64,000 nucleotides of DNA from Streptomyces sp. R41 (lineage in GTDB: Bacteria > Actinomycetota > Actinomycetes > Streptomycetales > Streptomycetaceae): NCBI RefSeq assembly GCF_041053055.1, contig NZ_CP163443.1, positions 7,361,001 through 7,425,000 on the forward strand, written 5' to 3'. A program made the position numbers and the translations under genes. This document shows, piece after piece, positions 59,666 through 64,000 of the stretch (within the stretch, counting starts at the first letter, position 1; each line of letters begins with the position of its first letter). The notes under the pieces are model-generated. The model saw nothing but the letters and a program-made list of their open reading frames with translations. It searched no databases and was not told the origin of the DNA.

Positions 59666-59854
59666 GTGAAGACGACGATGATGTTCCGCAACATAGCCAA
59701 CCCGCGACGCACCACGCTGGCGCACCTCGAGGACGCCGACGCGCTGCAGACGCCGGAGCAGCAGGAGCACTCGGTCGACCTCCCCGCCCAGACCGCCAAC
59801 CCTCGCCGGACCATCCTGATGGAAGCCCCGGTCGCGGCCTCCGTCGCGGAGTAG
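59666..59854 (+). CDS. Small protein, 62 aa, with internal NPRRT repeat, unknown function
   Basis: The product is MKTTMMFRNIANPRRTTLAH followed by LEDADALQTPEQQEHSVDLP and AQTANPRRTILMEAPVAASV, then AE. The segment ANPRRT(T/I)L occurs twice, 34 residues apart, with an acidic Gln-rich centre. No signal, Cys or membrane segment. GTG 59666 follows AAGGTCGAG. I do not recognise it. The two-copy motif suggests a bivalent adaptor or a processed peptide, which is conjecture. Confidence 0.55.
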   Translation: MKTTMMFRNIANPRRTTLAHLEDADALQTPEQQEHSVDLPAQTANPRRTILMEAPVAASVAE

Positions 59855-59997
59855 TACGCACACACTCCGCCGCGCGCTCACCGTGCCGGTGGATACGCGC
59901 TCACCGTGCCGGTGCATATACGCGAAGCTCGCACCCCTTGCCGCGTTAGCCTGGAGCGTCAGACTCCAGCCAGCTCAGTGAGGGGCGCAAGGATCCC

Positions 59998-60786
59998 GTG
60001 CGCATCGCCAGGTTCTCCATCGACGGCAACGTCGCTTTCGGCGCGGTCGAGGGCGACAAGCCGGACGAGCTCGTCCTCGACATCATCAAGGGCATCCCGT
60101 TCGCGGACTTCGAGCTCTCCGGTACGAAGGTCCCGCTGAGCAAGGTCAGGCTGCTGCCGCCGGTGCTCCCGAACAAGGTCGTGGCCTTCGGCCGCAACTA
60201 CGCGGAGCACGCGAAGGAGCTCGGCAACGAGGTGCCCGACGCGCCGTTCGCCTTCTTCAAGCCGTCGACCTCGGTGATCGGCCCCGGCGACGACATCCAG
60301 TACCCGTCCTTCTCGAACGAGCTGCACCACGAGGCCGAGCTCGCCGTGGTCATCGGCCGCATGTGCCGCGAGGTCCCGCGCGAGCGCGTCAAGGACGTCA
60401 TCCTCGGCTACACCTGCGCCAACGACATCACCGCGCGCGACGTCCAGAAGCGCGAGAAGCAGTGGGCGCGGGCCAAGGGCTTCGACAGCTCCTGCCCGCT
60501 CGGCCCCTGGGTGGAGACGGACCTCGACCTCACCGCGATCGCCGAGGGCATCACCATCCAGTGCACGGTCAACGGCCGGCAGCGCCAGCTCGGCCGCACC
60601 AGCGAGATGATCCACTCCATCGAGGATCTGATCGTGAACATCACGGAGGCCATGACGCTGCTCCCCGGCGACGTGATCCTCACGGGCACCCCGGCTGGGG
60701 TCGGCCCCCTGAACGTCGGCGACGAGGTCGCCGTCACCATCGAAGGCATCGGCACTCTCACCAACAAGGTGATCAAGCGTGGCTAA
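59998..60786 (+). CDS. Fumarylacetoacetate hydrolase-family protein
   Basis: The 262-residue enzyme shows the FAH fold: [20 protein letters not shown], metal-binding Glu residues in [14 protein letters not shown], and Asp in [16 protein letters not shown]. It ends [16 protein letters not shown]. Members hydrolyse or decarboxylate acylpyruvates and related 2-oxo acids. The specific substrate is not evident, and acylpyruvase or oxaloacetate decarboxylase activity is possible. GTG 59998. The stop overlaps the gltX start by 8 bp, a conserved and functionally unexplained pairing. Confidence 0.87.
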   Translation: MRIARFSIDGNVAFGAVEGDKPDELVLDIIKGIPFADFELSGTKVPLSKVRLLPPVLPNKVVAFGRNYAEHAKELGNEVPDAPFAFFKPSTSVIGPGDDIQYPSFSNELHHEAELAVVIGRMCREVPRERVKDVILGYTCANDITARDVQKREKQWARAKGFDSSCPLGPWVETDLDLTAIAEGITIQCTVNGRQRQLGRTSEMIHSIEDLIVNITEAMTLLPGDVILTGTPAGVGPLNVGDEVAVTIEGIGTLTNKVIKRG

Positions 60787-62254
60787 CGCGAACGTCCGCG
60801 TACGTTTCTGTCCCTCCCCGACCGGCAACCCCCACGTGGGCCTGGTCCGCACGGCCCTGTTCAACTGGGCCTACGCCCGCCACACCGGCGGCACGTTCGT
60901 GTTCCGTATCGAGGACACCGACGCGGCCCGCGACTCCGAGGAGTCGTACCAGCAGCTCCTGGACTCGCTGCGCTGGCTGGGCTTCGACTGGGACGAGGGC
61001 CCCGAGGTCGGCGGCCCGCACGCGCCGTACCGCCAGTCGCAGCGCATGGACATCTACCAGGACGTCGCGCGAAAGCTCCTGGACGCCGGGCACGCCTACC
61101 ACTGCTACTGCTCGACGGAGGAGCTCGACGCCCGCCGCGACGCGGCCCGCGCCGCCGGCAAGCCGTCCGGCTACGACGGTCACTGCCGCGACCTGAGCGC
61201 CGAGCAGAAGGCCGCCTACGAGGCCGAGGGCCGCGAGCCCATCGTCCGCTTCCGCATGCCCGACGAGACGATCACCTTCACGGACCTGGTCCGCGGCGAG
61301 ATCACGTACCTCCCGGAGAACGTGCCGGACTACGGGATCGTACGGGCCAACGGAGCGCCCCTCTACACGCTCGTGAACCCGGTCGACGACGCCCTGATGG
61401 AGATCACTCACGTCCTGCGCGGCGAGGACCTGCTCTCCTCCACCCCGCGCCAGATCGCCCTCTACAAGGCGCTGATCGAGCTGGGCATCGCCAAGCAGAC
61501 CCCGGCCTTCGGCCACCTCCCGTACGTGATGGGCGAGGGCAACAAGAAGCTCTCCAAGCGCGACCCGCAGTCCTCGCTCAACCTCTACAGGGAGCGCGGT
61601 TTCCTCCCCGAGGGCCTGCTCAATTACCTGTCGCTGCTCGGCTGGTCGCTCTCGGCGGACCGCGACATCTTCTCCACCGACGAGATGGTCGCCGCCTTCG
61701 ACGTCGCGGACGTGAACCCGAACCCGGCCCGCTTCGACCTGAAGAAGGCCGAGGCGATCAACGCCGACCACATCCGCATGCTCGACGTGAAGGACTTCAC
61801 GGAGCGCTGCGCCCCCTGGCTGCGGGCCCCGTTCGCCCCCTGGGCTCCGGAGGACTTCGACGAGGTCAAGTGGCAGGCGATCGCCCCGCACGCGCAGTCC
61901 CGTCTGAAGGTCCTCTCGGAGATCACGGACAACGTCGACTTCCTGTTCCTGCCGGAGCCGGTCTTCGACGAGGCGTCCTGGACCAAGGCCATGAAGGAGG
62001 GCTCGAACGCGCTGCTGAGCTCGGCGCGCGAGAAGCTCATCGCCGCGGACTGGACGAACCCCGAGTCCCTCAAGGAGGCCGTCCTGGCCGCCGGCGAGGC
62101 CCACGGCCTCAAACTCGGCAAGGCGCAGGCCCCGGTCCGCGTCGCCGTCACCGGCCGCACCGTCGGCCTGCCGCTCTTCGAGTCCCTGGAGATCCTGGGC
62201 AAGGAGAAGACGCTGGCCCGCATCGACGCGGCACTGGCGAAGCTGCCGGCGTAG
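60779..62254 (+). CDS. gltX: Glutamyl-tRNA synthetase
   Basis: The 491-residue class I synthetase charges tRNA-Glu. The HIGH-type motif is [20 protein letters not shown] and the KMSKS-type motif is [12 protein letters not shown]. Other markers are [20 protein letters not shown] and [20 protein letters not shown] 60779 lies inside the preceding gene, so translation is coupled. A strong terminator follows. Confidence 0.96.
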   Translation: MANANVRVRFCPSPTGNPHVGLVRTALFNWAYARHTGGTFVFRIEDTDAARDSEESYQQLLDSLRWLGFDWDEGPEVGGPHAPYRQSQRMDIYQDVARKLLDAGHAYHCYCSTEELDARRDAARAAGKPSGYDGHCRDLSAEQKAAYEAEGREPIVRFRMPDETITFTDLVRGEITYLPENVPDYGIVRANGAPLYTLVNPVDDALMEITHVLRGEDLLSSTPRQIALYKALIELGIAKQTPAFGHLPYVMGEGNKKLSKRDPQSSLNLYRERGFLPEGLLNYLSLLGWSLSADRDIFSTDEMVAAFDVADVNPNPARFDLKKAEAINADHIRMLDVKDFTERCAPWLRAPFAPWAPEDFDEVKWQAIAPHAQSRLKVLSEITDNVDFLFLPEPVFDEASWTKAMKEGSNALLSSAREKLIAADWTNPESLKEAVLAAGEAHGLKLGKAQAPVRVAVTGRTVGLPLFESLEILGKEKTLARIDAALAKLPA

Positions 62255-62292
62255 CCACTGCGCAAGCACTTCGCGTACCCGCAGGGCGTACG

Positions 62293-62331
62293 CGCAGGGG
62301 GCGGCGTCCGGTTCGGACGCCGCCCCCTGCG
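62293..62331 (+). terminator. Terminator after gltX
   Basis: An 18-bp perfect stem (62293-62310 with 62314-62331, core GGGGGCGGCGTCCG) closes a 3-nt loop. Confidence 0.8.
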
Positions 62332-62450
62332 TATGCACCGAGCCTCCACCCGGAGTTCACCCGTCCTGTGAACTCCCGCTCCCGCAGGGGCAGTCGTATG
62401 TTCCCTGCGCACATGATGCGCGTGTTCATCATGTTTCAGGGGAGGGGAAC

Positions 62451-63410
62451 GTGACCCGCTCACTAAGACTTGCCGCAGTGGCCCTCGGCGGGGCCGTGGC
62501 CCTGACGTGCGCCGTACCGACCGCACCCGCACAGGCCGTGCCCGACGCCGACACGCCGGTCGCCACCGTGCAGCTGAGCCTGACCGTGCCGCGCGCGGCG
62601 GCGTCGGCGAGACCTCGATCGACCGCCCCCGCACCGCCGCCGCGATCTGGGGCCAGTGTCTGTGGACCCCGGCAGCACCCAGGGCAGCGTCGTCGCGTAC
62701 GACCTCAAGGCCAAGAAGAACGTCGCCACGTCGACACCGGCGCCCCCTGCACGCCCACCGAGATCCAGGCCGTCAACACCTGGCTGTACTGGTCCTGCGG
62801 CTCGACCGGCCCCGCCGGGGTCTACGACCGCGCGACCGGCCGCGCCATCACGGTCCCGGCCGGGCAGGGCCGCCTCGCCGACGGCTATCTGATCCGCGAG
62901 AACCGCACCACGCACGAGCTGCTGCTCACCGACTTCCACACCGGTACGGCGACCACCCGGACCGTCGCCGTGCTGCCCACGGCGGACCGGAACACCGGCG
63001 GCAGCACCGGCAGCTGGGCCGTCGACCGCTTCGGCGGCAACGTCGCCCACCTGACGCAGCAGCGCCAGGTGGCGATCGTCACCGCGGGCGTCCCCACCTC
63101 GCCGCTCGCGCAGATGGAGGCGCAGACCGACCCCCAGGTGGGCGGCCCGAGCGTCTCCAACCCGTGGCGGCCCGTGTGGCAGCTGAACAAGCCCTCGGCC
63201 TGGACGCTGACCCTGAGCAATACTGCGGGCACCGTCGTGCGTATCCAGACCGGCGCCTCCACCGCCGCCGCGGTCCGCGCCTCCTGGAACGCCCAGAACG
63301 ACTCCGGCACCTATGTGCCGCGCGGCACCTACACCTGGAAGCTCACCGCCGAGCCGCGGGACGGTCAGGGCCCCGCCCTGACCCTGACCGGCACGACAAC
63401 CGTGAACTGA
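62451..63410 (+). pseudogene. Degenerate secreted beta-propeller/FlgD-Ig-like protein
   Basis: GTG 62451 (GGGGAGGGG upstream) opens 319 codons with a signal peptide (LAAVALGGAVALTCAVPTAP) and a C-terminal FlgD-Ig-like domain (AWTLTLSNTAGTVVRIQTGA, RGTYTWKLTAEPRDG). The middle, about 62600-62740, reads as Arg/Pro-rich nonsense in this frame. Sensible pieces lie in the other two frames: GVGETSIDRPRTAAAIWG, then VSVDPGSTQGSVVAYDLKAK. The original frame resumes at VDTGAPCTPTEIQAVNTWLY. Intact relatives are much longer, so this copy appears internally deleted and frameshifted. The single open frame that remains may still be translated. Confidence 0.65.
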
Positions 63411-63443
63411 ACGACACGTCCGCCACGCCCGGGATACGGACTC

Positions 63444-63490
63444 ATGAGTATCGAGGCCTGGTCTGGGACATCGATACTGCATTCTTCGGG
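63444..63490 (+). pseudogene. Decayed copy of the start of the following HAD gene
   Basis: From ATG 63444 about 46 bp match the first codons of the HAD gene at 63542 (ATGAG-ATC-AGGC, then TGGTCTGGGACATCGA, then TTCTTCG-like). One base is missing, which shifts the frame. The offset is 98 bp. Confidence 0.8.
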
Positions 63491-63541
63491 GGATAACCCC
63501 CGAACCCCCAGCCGGGAGCGGCGCCGCGGTACCGTCGGTTC

Positions 63542-64000
63542 ATGAGCATCAAGGCCGTGGTCTGGGACATCGACGACACGATCTTCGACTACACGGCCGC
63601 GGACCAGGCCGGGATGCGCGCGCACTTGGCGGCCGAGGGTCTGCTCGACGGGTATGAGTCCGTCGAGCAGGCCCTCGCGCGCTGGCGGCAGGTCACCGAT
63701 GCGCAGTGGGCGAGGTTCTCGGCGGGGGAGACGGACTGGCAGGGTCAGCGCCGGGAGCGGGTCAGGGTGTTCTTGGAGGAACGGCTGACCGATGCCGAGG
63801 CCGACGCGTGGTTCGACCGGTATGTCGCGCACTACGAGGCCGCCTGGGCCCTCTTCCCGGACGTGCTGCCCGCTCTCGACGCCCTCGCCGCCAGCCACCG
63901 ACACGCCGTGCTGTCCAACTCCAGCCTCCGGGTTCAGGACGGCAAACTCCGCGTCCTCGGGGTACGCGAGCGCTTCGAGGCCGTCCTGTGCGCGGCCGAG
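63542..64000 (+). CDS. HAD-superfamily hydrolase, partial (3' end outside window)
   Basis: ATG 63542 opens a frame to the window edge (153 codons). Motif I is VVWDIDDTIFDYTAAD, with the nucleophile Asp and the second Asp. A helical cap follows (LARWRQVTDAQWARFSAGET). Motif II is HAVLSNSSLRVQD. This is the layout of haloacid dehalogenase-type phosphatases of the YjjG/PynA or 2-haloacid group. The substrate is unknown. Confidence 0.82.
   Translation, partial: MSIKAVVWDIDDTIFDYTAADQAGMRAHLAAEGLLDGYESVEQALARWRQVTDAQWARFSAGETDWQGQRRERVRVFLEERLTDAEADAWFDRYVAHYEAAWALFPDVLPALDALAASHRHAVLSNSSLRVQDGKLRVLGVRERFEAVLCAAE

Noticed and set aside
1..64000. tRNA, rRNA, IS elements or prophage genes
   Set aside because: No cloverleaf with CCA-proximal stem, rRNA signature, transposase motif or phage structural gene was recognised by eye. 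A dedicated scan could still find a tRNA.

Overview
The window is chromosomal DNA of very high G+C content with third-position G/C bias, GTG starts, Tat and Sec signal peptides, CvnABCD conservons and an AccE epsilon subunit. This indicates a Streptomyces. From memory, the gene order runs parallel to the core region of the S. coelicolor chromosome around proline catabolism, leuB/ilvE, cimA, accB/accE, two conservons and gltX. The window therefore looks like conserved core with small accessory insertions. I identified no rRNA, tRNA, IS element, prophage or CRISPR array.

Layout. 0-5 kb: a PucR-type regulator (cut by the window edge) diverges from proline dehydrogenase and P5C dehydrogenase, followed by an alpha/beta hydrolase. 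5-12.2 kb: a secreted GH97 glycosidase, an AAC(2')-like acetyltransferase, an oxidoreductase, two LysR regulators and a DHA2-type exporter. 12.2-16.8 kb: a small basic protein with a structured leader, a Tat lipoprotein phosphatase, leuB and ilvE. 16.9-20 kb: a CHAT protease/TPR/WD40 protein coupled to a small unknown partner. This is the best candidate in the window for an undescribed system. 20-25.6 kb: a divergent unit of NCS1 permease against fused urease gamma/beta, urease alpha, agmatine deiminase and TetR, with no urease maturation genes. 25.7-28.9 kb: three secreted beta-propeller proteins in a row. 28.9-30.8 kb: cimA behind a leader peptide and terminator that look like an isoleucine attenuator.

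30.8-46.3 kb is mostly secreted or envelope functions: a lipoprotein with a duplicated tail, GH30, GH3, a Gly-rich membrane protein, a group II truncated haemoglobin, a MarR/FUSC pair, a Tat-exported esterase, YceI, an M15-like secreted protein and a PL8 lyase whose signal peptide is out of frame. 46.5-48.3 kb: accB-accE. 48.5-59.1 kb: two complete conservons head-to-tail on the minus strand. 59.7-64 kb: a small protein, a fumarylacetoacetase-family enzyme overlapping gltX, a degenerate beta-propeller/FlgD-Ig gene and the start of a HAD hydrolase.

A repeated theme is small tandem duplication at gene ends. Examples are a 35-bp start cassette present three times, a 24-bp 3' end present four times with a stop in the first copy, a 13-bp duplication that breaks a signal peptide, a 50-bp duplication across a stop codon, a duplicated lipoprotein tail and a duplicated HAD start. 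All names rest on reading motifs by eye. No database search was run.
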